Shown here in pieces: positions 44,860-55,349 of a stretch of DNA of 64,000 nucleotides (positions within the stretch are counted from its first letter, which is position 1; every line of letters begins with the position of its first letter). Both the position numbers and the translations under genes were made by a program. The DNA is from Strigamia acuminata (Eukaryota; Arthropoda; Chilopoda; Geophilomorpha; Linotaeniidae), in contig OX442314.1 in assembly GCA_949358305.1 (NCBI GenBank), positions 65,481,369 through 65,545,368 of the forward strand, written 5' to 3'. Below the pieces are notes generated by a model. It was not told where the DNA came from. It did no database searches and worked only from the letters and a program-made list of their open reading frames with translations.

Positions 44860-45718
44860 TGTAGGACACTCTCGGAAATATACGTAAACGCAGTGGAAAT
44901 AATAAAATACCCGATATATGAATGTCCTATCCAATAAATCGTCAAACGTCGGGCGGCGCGTCGTTAGGCTTTCCGGCGATGCGTATGCTCGGCGTCGTTT
45001 GCGTTGTGGAAACGTTCGCTCCTCGGGACGTGTATTCAACGTGAAATACAACGAAAATAAATATAAAGTTTTGTAAAATAAAAGTACTCACATGTGATAA
45101 TGTTATATTATCACATATTAACCAATGTGAAACCAATGTCTGGGTTTCACAATCCAAGCTGTGTTCTAATGTAGTTGAATCTTAAATGTAATGTCCAAAA
45201 CTGTTAATTTTCCATGCCTAGAAAATAGGTGAAGTTGGTCCAATCTGGGCCTATTTTCATGAATGTATAATGAGGTGTCTGGCAGAAGAAAAACACACGT
45301 ACACGGTTGAAAACTAAAACAGAATGAATGACTTTTATTCTGGTGACGTCATCATTTTTACACACAGTACAAATCTTATGACAAAACGAAAAAGATAATA
45401 AATAAAGATACAATCTCTCACCACGATGATGTCATTGCTTTGACATCATCACCACAGACTAACACGTTACGAGAACATTAACACATTTCGTGTGGCGCCC
45501 TCGTACCGCATACAAGCAACAACACTATAACATTTTACATCAAATAAGCCGAAATTCATCCAGTTTATACAATAAACGATCAACATATATCAAACCATTT
45601 ACTGACACAAATATGCTTTCACAATTTCGACTTAAGACTCTAAATTCTCGTATTTAAACAATGTTATACAATTCAATTATCAGATTTTAACGTCTAACAA
45701 TTATCTCTTTATGTAACA
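44860..45718 (-). repeat. 3' LTR of copia element (859 bp)
   Basis: Plus-strand ends TGTAGGACAC and ATGTAACA. It contains three perfect inverted repeats: 45092-45101/45107-45116, 45127-45134/45143-45150 and 45425-45434/45441-45450. TGACGTCA is at 45344-45351, just beside AATAAA on the minus strand (45334-45339). Confidence 0.95.
45344..45351. promoter_or_regulatory. CRE palindrome TGACGTCA in copia LTR
   Basis: Also at 50726-50733 in the 5' LTR. Two further near-sites, TGATGTCA and TGACATCA, form the arms of the hairpin at 45425-45450. Confidence 0.5.
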
Positions 45719-45729
45719 ATCACCTCCTT
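45719..45729 (-). other. Polypurine tract of copia element
   Basis: On the minus strand AAGGAGGTGAT directly precedes the 3' LTR, the expected place for plus-strand priming. Confidence 0.8.
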
Positions 45730-45753
45730 AAATGTTACACGTTATATCTTGAT

Positions 45754-48700
45754 TCAAACATCCAACATATCTGCACACAAGTCTTTTAACCGGTCCTGAG
45801 GCAGCCACTTTGTGAACAAATCTGCCAAATTCCATTTTGTCGGAATTTTCTCAATTGAGAAATACTCTTTCTCGAACCAGTCTCTTAAGAAGCAATAGCG
45901 TATTCGGATATGTTTAGTTTTAGAATTTTCAAGATCATTTTCCACAAATTGTATCGATGACAACGAATCCGAATACACTATTGGCATATTAATATAATCA
46001 AAAAGCACACAACTTTCGAATATGCTGGATAGCCAATATCCTTCCTGGACGGCGTGAACTAGCGCCAAATATTCCGCTTCCATAGTACTGCACGCCACGG
46101 AACTTTGTTTCCGACAACCCCAACTAATGAGAGCGTCGCCCATAAACAATGCAAACCCCCCAAAACTCTTGCAGTGATGGAGATCCGTCGCCCAGGAAGC
46201 ATCGGTGTAAATGCGCAAATCTGTATTAACACACTTTGATAAATTAACACAATAATTTTTGGTATTCACAACGTATTGAGCAATTTGTACAAGTGCCTTG
46301 ACATGTTTTTGGGTGTAGCTTGTGTTGAATTGGGACAAATATATTGTGGAATACAGAATGTCCGGCCTTGTTCTGGATGCCAGGAACATTAAACTCCCGA
46401 CTAATGATCGAAATGGGAAATCTACATTTGGATCAACTTCTGTAGCATTGTGATTAAAAGTTGACCCTGCCGCAATAGGAACTTTAACTCTTGTATTCTG
46501 TGTCAAATTAAACTTCGTTGCCAACTTATCAATGAAATGTTTCTGATGTAGGCATACCTTCCCATTCTCACGATAAAATTTCACACCTAGCAATTTTGTG
46601 ATCCGACCCAAGTTCACAATGTTGAATTTTCGTTTAATGAGGTCAATTAGGGCGCTCTGGGTTTCCACATCTTTTGCAAACAAAATCATGTCGTCCACGT
46701 ATATCAAGAGGACGGCACTGCGATCAAAAGTGTAAACGCAATTGCATCCAATCACTTTGGTGAAACCCAAATCCAGCAGACTGGTATTTAACTCCTCGAA
46801 CCACATCCTGCCGGATTGGTGTAATCCGTACAATGATTTGTACAGGAGCCAAACATTATCCGTTCCCGGTGTTTTGAATCCTTGCGGGATCTCCATATGT
46901 ATGGGACAATCTAATTTGCCGTAAAGGTACGCGCATTTGACGTCCAGATGGACGTCGACCCAGCCACGCAAGATCACCAGTAAACAGAAAAACAGTCGGA
47001 TTAATGTGAAATTTACGACCGGCGAGAACACTTCGGTGTAGTCCACACCTTGCGTTTGTCTAAATCCTTGTGCGACTACCCTCGCACGATATCTCACAAT
47101 ATTGCCATCTTCGTCTGGTTTCAACTTGTATACCCATTTGTGACCCAAGACCTTGGCCTTTGGTCGTGGCACCTCCTCGTACACTTCTCTTTCTTGTAAT
47201 GTTTCAATCTCCTCTTCCATCGCCTCTCTCCATTCTTTAGATTGAGGCGAGGAAGCCGCCTCCTCGTATGTTTTGGGCTGCGTGACAGCACAATACACGC
47301 TAATGGGAGGCGTCGTTGCTGTGAGGACCGTTTCCATTGGTTCCTCATCGGACGATTGCTCAATTGTATTGATGGGCTCCTTCACTGGGGTGAAATCGAA
47401 TTTTAACGGATTGTAGAAGATTCTATTCCCCCTGCAGAAAGCCTCGACTTCTTTCTTTGTTTTCAGCGGCCCTGTCCCATCAGGTGCGTAAAACAGCACA
47501 TCAATTCTCCCAGCTGTAACACCTCCTTGCCTGGTCACTTGCTCCCTATCCCACCCATCTGCATCTGTGGTTCGAGTGGCAATTCTAGGTTTCTTGGCTT
47601 TTGCCCCACCTTGGACTGGCTGTGTGGGGATAGGCGCTTGGGCTATTGGTCCCACTTGTGGTGGAACGTGCGCGAGAGGTGCTGGGACTTTACGTATTAC
47701 GGGAGGCGAACCCGGTGGTGTAGCTGGCGGTGTCGTCTCATGGAATTCTTGCTGGTACAACCCGCTCTCATCTGAATCGTAGCCATTTGCCTCCAAATCT
47801 GGTTGTTGGACATTTGTGTCCGCAGCATCAAAGGACTTCCAGTCCCTGGACTCATCAATGACTAAATGTTTTGTTTCGACCACCTCATTTGTAATTGGAT
47901 TCCAAACCCTATAACCCCTTGTAGTGAATGCATACCCAACCAGTATGCCCTTCCATGCTCTTGAGTCGAGTTTACTATCTCTTTTGGGTTTGGGAATATG
48001 TACGAAACATAACGAGCCAATTGCACGTAAATGCTTCACTGCCATGCTTCTCTGTCTGAATTTAATGTAAGGAATTTGTCCCTTCGCAAATAAATGTGGA
48101 TATCTGTTCTTTAAATAAATGTAGCTGACAGCCAATTCTGCCCACAAAATCCACGGCAAATTTGTATCCTCAATTATTGCGCGCACATTGTTTAATATTG
48201 AGCGGTTTAATCGCTCCGCAATACCGTTCATTTGTGCTGAGTACGGGTTTGTCCTTTGGGCACCAATGCCCTTCTGCTGGAGAAAAGAATCGAATTCTTT
48301 GCTACAAAACTCCCCACCCCGATCTGTTCTGATTTCATGCACCTTTCTATTCGAACGGCGCTCAACGCGCGCCAAGAACGTTTTGAAAATTGGAAAAGCC
48401 TCGTCCTTCGTTTTCATAGGATAAACCCACGAGAATCGCGTTGCATCATCCACAATGCACAACAAATAACGTGCACCACCCAGTGATGTTGTGGGGTTGG
48501 GCCCCCACACGTCTATATGCAACAATTCAAGCGGTTTCCCACGCTCGCGATCATCTCTAACTTTGTAATTAGCACGGGTTGATTTTGCAATCCTGCATGA
48601 ATCGCACGCAAAATTATTTAGATTTCCTGTGAAATCTAATCCCGTGGTCTCCTCACTTTTCAACAACGTGGCTAGCCCCTGAACATGCATGTGGGCAAAA

Positions 48701-50175
48701 CGCTTATGCCACGTGTCGACAGAAACTGCAAAACTTTGCACAACAGGTGCAGGTCGTTTTAAAACAATTGGATAACTTGGGCTCTTGCTCTGTAATTGCT
48801 CAATTCGTTTTACAACATTTTGTTCAATCAACGGTAAAACCTGGGTAACATTTTGTGAAATTGAATTAACAATGGTATTTGACACATTTTGATTCATTTG
48901 AACCTGGCCTTGGACACGATACAATCCATCTGTCTGCCTGTTCGCTAACAATAAACACTCTTTGTTGTTTTGTAAATACACTTTTAACACACCATTGTAA
49001 ATGTGTTGATTGAACCCTGCTTCATCAATTTTAGCACTCGAAATTAAATTGCGTTTGAAACCCTCGACAAAATACACATTTATTAAGTCCACATGGTTGT
49101 GGATTCCATTCGCAAATGTGCTGATGTTTACAGCACCGCAGCCAGTAATACTAGCTGTGCCCTGGCCCAATTGTAATTTGGTTGGAGGTAATGACTTGAA
49201 AGTCTGGAAATATTCCAATTTCCCGCATACGTGATCTGATGCACCGGAATCCACAAACCATGCGTCCTCATCACAGACTTTTTCAATGGATTTAGATACA
49301 CTTTCCCCCAAAAATGATGCATAAAAGGCTCCACGTAATCCTTTGCCTCGTTGGGGCTGTCCGCGCCCTTTGCCACGTCCACGAGTGTTGTCCTGTTGTT
49401 TTGTATTTGGCATTTGACAATTCCGTGCAATATGTCCCTTTTCGTGGCAATTGTAACAAAGAATATTTGAAAAATTGTTCTTACCGCCTTTGTTGTCTTG
49501 TTTCCTCGATCCTGATTGATTGTTGGAAGCACTGACACTGAGAGCACTGGATTCCATCGTTGGAGAACTCGTTCCTGTCGTGTATCGACGACGTGCACTC
49601 TCGGCAAGCAATGCCTCGGAAACTTTATCAAACGTGAAGTCCCCGTCACTCCACTGGTAAATAGCCTGCACTTGATGTTCGTAATCTTTACGAATTCTAT
49701 TTATTAAAGTGTAGGCTTTTACTTTGTCGTTCGGCTCTTGTTTTATTGATTTCAATTCGTCCGCTGCCAATTCGACACGTGTGATGAACGTATCGACTTC
49801 CTCTTTATCGCCGCAACGAATCGTGTAAAAATCCTCGAGAATCTTTGCATTTCTCGCGACTGACGTGGGTTCATGAAGCTTTTTCAGGTAATCCCATACC
49901 TCTTTCGATGTATCCAGCTTTAACAGCGACGGTTTCAATCTGGTCGCGACGCTGTTGCATAAAATCCCACGCGCACGAGCTTTCCGCTTCTCGTATTTAG
50001 CCAAGTCCGTTGCCGACGTTCCATCCGGCGGCGCTATAATTGTTTCGTCGTGGAATCCCCACAAATTGAGTTCCTGAAGCAACAAGTGAACGTCCACTTT
50101 CCACGTCTCGTAGTTGTTTTTGTCGAGCGGCGCGATTCCTGCCGCCGCCGACGCCGCGCTTCCCTTCGACGCCAT
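45754..50175 (-). CDS. gag-pol: Ty1/copia Gag-Pol polyprotein, intact
   Basis: 1473 residues in one frame. Order is copia type: Gag (about 15-200), zinc knuckle C240-C243-H248-C253, aspartic protease with D309-S-G-A, integrase zinc motif (H490, H495, C524, C527), integrase core D555, D618, E654 (35 residues between the last two), reverse transcriptase (about 1010-1250) with YVDD at 1159-1162, and RNase H (D1325, E1367, D1403). Integrase before reverse transcriptase separates it from BEL and gypsy types. The ATG at 50175 lies 66 bp after the primer-binding site. Residues 815-865 are Pro-rich, probably the integrase tail. There is no stop or frameshift between gag and pol, so Gag excess would need splicing or proteolysis, as in Drosophila copia. 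The gene ends 25 bp before the 3' LTR. Confidence 0.97.
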   Translation of the reverse strand: MASKGSAASAAAGIAPLDKNNYETWKVDVHLLLQELNLWGFHDETIIAPPDGTSATDLAKYEKRKARARGILCNSVATRLKPSLLKLDTSKEVWDYLKKLHEPTSVARNAKILEDFYTIRCGDKEEVDTFITRVELAADELKSIKQEPNDKVKAYTLINRIRKDYEHQVQAIYQWSDGDFTFDKVSEALLAESARRRYTTGTSSPTMESSALSVSASNNQSGSRKQDNKGGKNNFSNILCYNCHEKGHIARNCQMPNTKQQDNTRGRGKGRGQPQRGKGLRGAFYASFLGESVSKSIEKVCDEDAWFVDSGASDHVCGKLEYFQTFKSLPPTKLQLGQGTASITGCGAVNISTFANGIHNHVDLINVYFVEGFKRNLISSAKIDEAGFNQHIYNGVLKVYLQNNKECLLLANRQTDGLYRVQGQVQMNQNVSNTIVNSISQNVTQVLPLIEQNVVKRIEQLQSKSPSYPIVLKRPAPVVQSFAVSVDTWHKRFAHMHVQGLATLLKSEETTGLDFTGNLNNFACDSCRIAKSTRANYKVRDDRERGKPLELLHIDVWGPNPTTSLGGARYLLCIVDDATRFSWVYPMKTKDEAFPIFKTFLARVERRSNRKVHEIRTDRGGEFCSKEFDSFLQQKGIGAQRTNPYSAQMNGIAERLNRSILNNVRAIIEDTNLPWILWAELAVSYIYLKNRYPHLFAKGQIPYIKFRQRSMAVKHLRAIGSLCFVHIPKPKRDSKLDSRAWKGILVGYAFTTRGYRVWNPITNEVVETKHLVIDESRDWKSFDAADTNVQQPDLEANGYDSDESGLYQQEFHETTPPATPPGSPPVIRKVPAPLAHVPPQVGPIAQAPIPTQPVQGGAKAKKPRIATRTTDADGWDREQVTRQGGVTAGRIDVLFYAPDGTGPLKTKKEVEAFCRGNRIFYNPLKFDFTPVKEPINTIEQSSDEEPMETVLTATTPPISVYCAVTQPKTYEEAASSPQSKEWREAMEEEIETLQEREVYEEVPRPKAKVLGHKWVYKLKPDEDGNIVRYRARVVAQGFRQTQGVDYTEVFSPVVNFTLIRLFFCLLVILRGWVDVHLDVKCAYLYGKLDCPIHMEIPQGFKTPGTDNVWLLYKSLYGLHQSGRMWFEELNTSLLDLGFTKVIGCNCVYTFDRSAVLLIYVDDMILFAKDVETQSALIDLIKRKFNIVNLGRITKLLGVKFYRENGKVCLHQKHFIDKLATKFNLTQNTRVKVPIAAGSTFNHNATEVDPNVDFPFRSLVGSLMFLASRTRPDILYSTIYLSQFNTSYTQKHVKALVQIAQYVVNTKNYCVNLSKCVNTDLRIYTDASWATDLHHCKSFGGFALFMGDALISWGCRKQSSVACSTMEAEYLALVHAVQEGYWLSSIFESCVLFDYINMPIVYSDSLSSIQFVENDLENSKTKHIRIRYCFLRDWFEKEYFSIEKIPTKWNLADLFTKWLPQDRLKDLCADMLDV

Positions 50176-50223
50176 TTTTCCGTCGTATCGTCGCTATTTT
50201 CCGTCGATATCGGGTTTTAGCAG

Positions 50224-50241
50224 AACCATCCTCTGCTACCA
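50224..50241 (-). other. Primer-binding site of copia element (initiator tRNA-Met)
   Basis: Plus-strand AACCATCCTCTGCTACCA is the last 18 bases of animal initiator tRNA-Met, directly touching the 5' LTR at 50242. Confidence 0.92.
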
Positions 50242-51100
50242 TGCGGGACACTCTCGGAAATATACGTAAACGCAGTGGAAATAATAAAATACCCGATATA
50301 TGAATGTCCTATCCAATAAATCGTCAAACGTCGGGCGGCGCGTCGTTAGGCTTTCCGGCGATGCGTATGCTCGGCGTCGTTTGCGTTGTGGAAACGTTCG
50401 CTCCTCGGGACGTGTATTCAACGTGAAATACAACGAAAATAAATATAAAGTTTTGTAAAATAAAAGTACTCACATGTGATAATGTTATATTATCACATAT
50501 TAACCAATGTGAAACCAATGTCTGGGTTTCACAATCCAAGCTGTGTTCTAATGTAGTTGAATCTTAAATGTAATGTCCAAAACTGTTAATTTTCCATGCC
50601 TAGAAAATAGGTGAAGTTGGTCCAATCTGGGCCTATTTTCATGAATGTATAATGAGGTGTCTGGCAGAAGAAAAACACACGTACACGGTTGAAAACTAAA
50701 ACAGAATGAATGACTTTTATTCTGGTGACGTCATCATTTTTACACACAGTACAAATCTTATGACAAAACGAAAAAGATAATAAATAAAGATACAATCTCT
50801 CACCACGATGATGTCATTGCTTTGACATCATCACCACAGACTAACACGTTACGAGAACATTAACACATTTCGTGTGGCGCCCTCGTACCGCATACAAGCA
50901 ACAACACTATAACATTTTACATCAAATAAGCCGAAATTCATCCAGTTTATACAATAAACGATCAACATATATCAAACCATTTACTGACACAAATATGCTT
51001 TTACAATTTCGACTTAAGACTCTAAATTCTCGTATTTAAACAATGTTATACAATTCAATTATCAGATTTTAACGTCTAACAATTATCTCTTTATGTAACA
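50242..51100 (-). repeat. 5' LTR of copia element (859 bp)
   Basis: Nearly identical to 44860-45718. TGACGTCA at 50726-50733. The U3 side lies to the right. Confidence 0.95.
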
Positions 51101-51105
51101 GTTTA
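51101..51105. repeat. Target-site duplication GTTTA, right copy (copia)
   Basis: Pairs with 44855-44859. Confidence 0.92.
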
Positions 51106-52202
51106 AACACTATTTCTGAACATTCAGAGACATTGGTCTTGTGGTGTTTGTGCTAAGTCAACTGTGATGAGATCAAAAGTCTATTCTCCCAAATCATTGG
51201 TTGGATGTTTCTAAAATTTACATTGGAGCCTTCTACTAAGGTTTAAACACTATTTCTGAACATTCAGAGACATTGGACTTGTGGTGTTTGTGCTAAGTCA
51301 ACTGTGATGAGATCAAAAGTCTATTCTCCCAAATCATTGGTTGGATGTTTCTAAAACTTACATTGGAGCCTTCTACTAAGGTTTAAACACTATTTCTGAA
51401 CATTCAGAGACATTGGACTTGTGGTGTTTGTGCTAAGTCAACTGTGATGAGATCAAAAGTCTATTCTCCCAAATCATTGGTTGGATGTTTCTAAAACTTA
51501 CATTGGAGCCTTTTACTAAGGTTTAAACACTATTTCTGAACATTCAGAGACATTGGTGTTTGTGCTAAGTCAACTGCGATCTGAAATGAGCTCAAAATTT
51601 TTTTTTCAAAATTTATTGCTTGGGTGTTGCTAAAACTTACATCTACAAAGGTTTAAACACTATTTATAAACATTCAGACACATTGGACTTGTGGTGTTTG
51701 TGCTAAGTCAACTGTGATGAGATCAAAAGTCTATTCTCCCAAATCATTGGTTGGATGTTTCTAAAACTTACATTAGAGCCTTCTACTAAGGTTTAAACAC
51801 TATTTCTAAACATTCAGAGACATTGGTCTTGTGGTGTTTGTGCTAAGTCAACTGTGATTAGATCAAAAGTCTATTCTCCCAAATCATTGGTTGGATGTCT
51901 CTAAAACTTACATTGGAGCCTTCTACTAAGGTTTAAACACTATTTCTGAACATTCAGAGACATTGGTCTTGTGGTGTTTGTGCTAAGTCAACTGTGATGA
52001 GATCAAAAGTCTATTCTCCCAAATCATTGGTTGGATGTTTCTAAAACTTACATTGGAGCCTTCTACTAAGGTTTAAACACTATTTCTGAACATTCAGAGA
52101 CATTGGTCTTGTGGTGTTTGTGCTAAGTCAACTGTGATGAGATCAAAAGTCTATTCTCCTAAATCAATGGTTGAATGTTTCTAAAACTTACATTGGAGCC
52201 TT
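51101..52202. repeat. 140-bp satellite, fifth piece (about 8 monomers)
   Basis: It starts GTTTAAACAC (copia target duplication at 51101-51105) and includes one diverged monomer with the 10-bp-shorter ACATCTACAAAGG end, as near 7109 and 24531. It ends GGAGCCTT, where the BEL-3 LTR begins; GCCTT at 52198-52202 would be the target duplication, with its partner beyond the window. Confidence 0.95.
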
Positions 52203-52593
52203 TGTTGCGGTCAGTCAACAGGAACAGAGAAGAACTGAGATGTGGCGATTCGAAACTCCCGCCAACAAACTCAAACGATCGTATAGTGAAATTCGTACGT
52301 GTACCGTGTGGAAATGCACTTGATTCGCCTCAAAATCTCCTGTTACATGAAGGTTTAACTGTTGGAAACACTTTTGCATGGTATCCAAAGTGTTTGCTGA
52401 TCCATTGGCCAGTCTGGGAAAATGGTTTCCTACTCAGAACACATTGAAAACAGGTCAAAAGCAGAAAATACAAGAGTTAACATTAACACGACTATTTTAA
52501 TCAAATATAAAATGGCAACTGAATAATTACACATTATAATAGGATGGCACACGCCAAACCAATTGTTGGCAAATTACAATAAAGAAATACTCC

Positions 52594-52607
52594 GTTGACA
52601 TGGAAAC
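52594..52607. promoter_or_regulatory. X-box-like site in LTR3
   Basis: GTTGACATGGAAAC, a diverged form of the LTR1 palindrome at the corresponding place and flanked by the same CC...GGAGG context. Confidence 0.4.
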
Positions 52608-53336
52608 GGAGGAAATGCAATTTCAAGCAAAGACAACAAATTACGAGAAATGTACTAAAAATAATGTGTAATAACTCAAAATGAGCACAAAAAACTCAGG
52701 AATAATAAAGTCTATCGTAACAACAAGATTCGTTAATCAAAACAATGAGAAAACAGCGAAAACAGTGATCGCTAAGCAGACAATTGGGCCTAACCAATCA
52801 AAGACAAGCAAAATGACATAATCATCAAGTTTGAATTCAAAGTCACACACAAAACCAAATAAGTAAAGATTTTGCATTGAAATACACTAAAACTAAATAG
52901 TACAAACACCAATTGAGATATAAAAACAAAACGACATGAAAGATTTACAAATCATCGGCAAAATCCAACATGGCGTCCGGTAAACTCTACATTGGCGGCA
53001 AAACACAAGGTTTGAATTTCAACACAAGAAATAACTTATGTAAACACTTTGGAATAAGTAAATAAGTTCCCGCAAACAAGACACGTTTTAATGAAAGAAC
53101 ACTTGAAATCAACCGCAAACCGAACGAAACGATCTTGGACGGCAACGCACATGCGGGGTCCGTCACGATCGCTCGTAGCAGAAAAACGGCTGTTCCGAGA
53201 CGAAATTAGAGTGCACGAATCAACAGATCACCCCCAAATTAGTCTAAAACAATGTCAAAAACAATTCTAACCATCAAAATTCCGTCCAAACGGAAGGTTA
53301 GAAGTTTGAACAAAAACCGAACTAGAACTTGAAATA

Positions 53337-53344
53337 TGACGTCA
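53337..53344. promoter_or_regulatory. CRE palindrome TGACGTCA in LTR3
   Basis: Followed directly by CGTCA, a second half site. Corresponds in position to the site in LTR1 and LTR4. Confidence 0.5.
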
Positions 53345-53714
53345 CGTCAATAACACTAGTGAACTGTTTAACGACAAATGCACCAAATTTCACCCGAAAT
53401 CACACAAATTGATAGAAAATGAATAAAGTAACACAAAATCACGCAATAAACACTAGAAATAAATGCAATAAACAATGGAATATCACATTTCATCAAACAT
53501 CAGTATCTGAAAGCACTAAAAACATTTTAATAATGCAAAAATCCTGTAAATAAAAACTGAAATGTTATGCAAAATAAAACACACTTTGGAAACATTTATT
53601 CAGACACAAATTGGCAATAAAAGTAGTTTCTAAATTATTCTACGTTGTTTGCAACAACGAATTGCCAGCGAGAAAGAGAGAGAAGAGAGATGAGAGAAGT
53701 CTGCAAAACACACA

Positions 53715-55349
53715 TCAATCAAGTTCAAGGGCTCTAATATGCCTTACAGAACGACGCAACTCTCTTCCATCGGGAAGCACAACACTAACGATGCGAATTA
53801 GTCCATCATCGCCAGGAAACACTTGTTTTATCCTGGCAAGAGGCCAAAAGTAAGGGTTGGTTCCCATCTTTTCAAGAAGAACAATCTGGTCAATTTTGGG
53901 GTTTTGAAAAGACTTATCTCCTTTGACCTCGTAAAAGTTTCTTAACTGCATCAAGTAACTGTGTTTCCATATACTCCAAAAATCCCAAATGAACTGTCTT
54001 CTTTTCTTGTCGAGTTTTCGAAGGTCACTTTTCTTGATTGCATTCAGGGTCTTGTTGATCATGTATTTCGGCATACCTCCCGTTAAAAAGTTTTCAGGTG
54101 AAAGGATTCTGCCGCCGTCTATATTTTCGTGTACATACGACAAAGGTCGAGAATTCAACACAGAGCTGATCTCAAGAACTAAGGTTTGTAAAGTTTCTAA
54201 ATCCACAGTGTGTCTCAATAAAGTTTTCCGCAATTTATCCTTTACTGAACGGACTAGTCTCTCCCAAGCTCCTCCCATCCACGGTGAGAGCGAAGGAATA
54301 AATGTCCATACAATCCTTTTCTCAGACAGAAATGTTTTTATGTCCGAACGGCCAATCAGTTTTCCCCATGACTGAATTTGTGTACTTCCTTTTTCAAAGG
54401 TTTTACTGTTGTCCGAGAAGACTTTTGCTGGACAACCGTAACGAGCACAAAATCGTCTGAATGCCAATAAGAATTTCTCAGTGGATAAATCTTCGGACAC
54501 TTCGAGATGTAAACTTCGTGTAACCATACAAGTGAATAATAAAATGTATGTTTTCTTCAATCGTTTTTTGTCCTTTCCCACAAAAATAGGTCCCAAATGA
54601 TCGATTCCGGTGTGTTGAAAAGGAGCTGCTGGGGTTACTCTTTCTTTCGGTAATTCTCCAGTAGACGGATTATTTCTTGCAAGTTTAGTCCTTCTGCAAA
54701 CGGAACATTCTCTTATCACAGTTTGAATGGTCCTGCGTCCTCGGAGAACCCAAAATTTCTCACGAATTCGATAAAGCGTTTCACTCAAATCTCCATGCAT
54801 GAGATCAAGATGAGTCTTGCGAATAATTAGTCTAGTTACCCAACTTTCGTTATGCAAAAGAATCGGGTATTTTTCGTCAAATGAAAGCAAAGACAATCTC
54901 AGTCTGCTGCGCAAACGTAAAAGTCCATCCTCATCTAAGAAATATTCGAAATTTTTCAAAGGGGAGTATCTCTCAACTTCAGTCTTGTTTCTCACAGCTT
55001 CGATCTCTTCTCGAAAGTAGATTTCTTGTGAAAATTGAAGAATCCTAATTTGACTGGATTCCATTTCGCGTTGCGCGAGATCTTCGCCGCGAAAACGATG
55101 AGATTTCCAGCGCAAAATGTACGAAAATACTCTAACTAGACGGTTGAAGTTGCGATATCTTTTGAAAAATTTGCTTATAAATGTCTCTTTGACTTGAACA
55201 TTCATAACCACAATTCTTTTTTCTTCTTCGGGTAGTTTTTCTTGCACGACCTCGACTTTTTCGATTTTAGAAACGTGTTGCAGGTCAACAAGACAGATAG
55301 AAAGGAATGGCGATGCGTATCCAAATTCAAGACACTTGAGCTCGCCCAA
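53715..55349 (-). CDS. pol: BEL-3 pol C-terminus (integrase), separated by a solo LTR
   Basis: 544 codons, of which about the first 26 come from the inserted LTR (from 55349 to 55276); the element's own sequence starts near VSKIEKVEVV. Integrase zinc motif at H180, H185, C215, C218; core triad D250, D313, E363; then the basic C-terminal domain. Roughly 75-80% similar to the BEL-1 integrase by eye. No internal stop or frameshift. In the original element it continued directly from the ORF ending near 56838. Whether a protein is made from the LTR-derived start is unknown. Confidence 0.9.
   Translation of the reverse strand: MGELKCLEFGYASPFLSICLVDLQHVSKIEKVEVVQEKLPEEEKRIVVMNVQVKETFISKFFKRYRNFNRLVRVFSYILRWKSHRFRGEDLAQREMESSQIRILQFSQEIYFREEIEAVRNKTEVERYSPLKNFEYFLDEDGLLRLRSRLRLSLLSFDEKYPILLHNESWVTRLIIRKTHLDLMHGDLSETLYRIREKFWVLRGRRTIQTVIRECSVCRRTKLARNNPSTGELPKERVTPAAPFQHTGIDHLGPIFVGKDKKRLKKTYILLFTCMVTRSLHLEVSEDLSTEKFLLAFRRFCARYGCPAKVFSDNSKTFEKGSTQIQSWGKLIGRSDIKTFLSEKRIVWTFIPSLSPWMGGAWERLVRSVKDKLRKTLLRHTVDLETLQTLVLEISSVLNSRPLSYVHENIDGGRILSPENFLTGGMPKYMINKTLNAIKKSDLRKLDKKRRQFIWDFWSIWKHSYLMQLRNFYEVKGDKSFQNPKIDQIVLLEKMGTNPYFWPLARIKQVFPGDDGLIRIVSVVLPDGRELRRSVRHIRALELD
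55272..55275. repeat. Target-site duplication AACG, left copy (solo LTR)
   Basis: AACG flanks the solo LTR here and at 56838-56841. Because the LTR ends in A, a 5-bp AAACG duplication with one lost A is equally possible. Confidence 0.75.

Larger units (their letters stand above)
44860..51100 (-). mobile_element. Intact Ty1/copia LTR retrotransposon (6241 bp)
   Basis: Two 859-bp LTRs with TG...CA ends, a 5-bp target duplication (GTTTA), a perfect initiator tRNA-Met primer-binding site, a polypurine tract and one uninterrupted gag-pol ORF. The LTRs differ at about three positions (TGTAGG versus TGCGGG at the start, CACAATTTC versus TACAATTTC). All enzyme motifs are present, so it may be capable of transposition. 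Confidence 0.97.
52203..53656 (-). repeat. 3' LTR of BEL-3 (LTR3, 1454 bp)
   Basis: Plus strand TGTTGCGGTCAGTCAACA ... GTTTGCAACA. It is related to LTR1 and LTR4 only in patches: an ATGGCACACGCC block, the X-box-like site, a CCAACATGGCGTCC block near 52966 and TGACGTCA. The start is confirmed by the same 18 bases at 61443. Confidence 0.9.
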
